Of a stretch of 64,000 nucleotides of DNA, positions 63,780 through 64,000 are shown in pieces. Location: positions 49,579 to 113,578 of the forward strand of contig VXAY01004360.1 of assembly GCA_013399855.1 (NCBI GenBank). The letters run 5' to 3'. Within the stretch, counting starts at the first letter, position 1. Each line of letters begins with the position of its first letter. The stretch is from Oxyruncus cristatus. Lineage: Eukaryota > Chordata > Aves > Passeriformes > Cotingidae. The notes under the pieces are model-generated. The model was given only the letters and a program-made list of their open reading frames with translations. It was not told where the DNA came from and did not search any database. The translations under genes and the position numbers were made by a program.

Positions 63780-64000
63780 ATCCGTCAACCCGAGATGGTC
63801 CAAAAGCAGAGCTTACTGCAGCATTATTCCTCTTCGGGAAAACAAAAGCACTAACACGGACATTGACGCTGCACCGGAGCATTGCGAGGACCCACACTAA
63901 ACTTCCATTTGGCCGCCGCGGGCAGCTCTCCCCTGGCAGCGCCCGGCGGGGCGGCGGTGCCGGCTGCTCGCCGCGCTGCCGGACGAGCCGCGGCGGAGCC
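63780..64000 (-). promoter_or_regulatory. edge of CpG island, probable SMOC2 promoter/exon 1 flank
   Basis: CpG frequency rises from about 63780 and becomes dense in the last 100 bases (GGCCGCCGCGGGCAG, GCCCGGCGGGGCGGCGG, CCGCGCTGCCGGACGAGCC). The rest of the window is CpG-poor. As SMOC2 runs right to left and exon 1 is missing, the island most simply marks its first exon or promoter just outside the window. On the minus strand the final bases do not encode a signal peptide ending in a QKFSALT-like segment, so exon 1 itself is probably not inside. A divergent plus-strand gene is the alternative. Confidence 0.6.

Larger units (their letters stand above)
20907..64000 (-). other. SMOC2: SMOC2 intron 1 (at least 43 kb; may include the edge of the exon 1 region)
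   Basis: Everything right of exon 2 to the window edge lacks a match to the SMOC2 signal-peptide exon, so the intron is at least about 43 kb. It carries CR1 and MIR relics, simple repeats, a recursive-splice-like site at 34440, compositionally odd blocks at 47.1-47.55 kb and 55.3-55.65 kb, and a CpG-rich right end. Long first introns commonly carry regulatory elements; that is expectation, not observation. The translated end of the window on the minus strand does not show a signal peptide followed by a good donor. Confidence 0.8.

Overview
The window is vertebrate nuclear DNA, AT-rich and intron-dominated, most likely from a bird. The evidence is at least four relics of CR1 retrotransposons (the main interspersed repeat of birds and other sauropsids), one or two very old MIR-like SINE relics, long introns, and coding exons that are nearly residue-identical to what I remember of human SMOC2. 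I see no prokaryotic operon, provirus, CRISPR array or intact transposon. Most open reading frames are chance ORFs in introns.

One gene is supported: SMOC2 (SPARC-related modular calcium-binding protein 2), on the minus strand and only partly contained. Three consecutive internal coding exons are visible, read right to left. Exon 2 (20735-20906) encodes the Kazal/follistatin-like domain. Exons 3 (6395-6501) and 4 (5192-5291) together encode the first thyroglobulin type-1 domain. Reading phases join exactly (58th codon split 1+2, then phase 0). Exon 1, with the signal peptide, is not found and should lie beyond 64000. Later exons (second thyroglobulin domain and calcium-binding domain) should lie left of position 1.

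Layout: 1-5191 is part of intron 4, with two CR1 relics and a candidate unannotated exon at 3177-3255. 5292-6394 is intron 3 (1.1 kb, with a possible MIR relic). 6502-20734 is intron 2 (14.2 kb, simple repeats and one unexplained 158-codon ORF). 20907-64000 is intron 1 or its larger part (at least 43 kb). It holds a CR1 of about 490 bp, a short CR1 tail, a MIR relic, microsatellites, several candidate enhancer-like blocks and, at the far right, the edge of a CpG island that probably marks the SMOC2 promoter/exon 1 area.

The most interesting observation is at 34440 in intron 1, on the SMOC2 sense strand. A strong pyrimidine tract ends in CAG directly abutting GTAAGT, the architecture of a recursive splice site, and a second good donor lies 69 nt downstream. 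It is one of three exact consensus donors on the minus strand (3177, 9957, 34440), against none found on the plus strand. Everything beyond the three SMOC2 exons and the recognisable repeats is inference, and I saw no clearly novel gene system.
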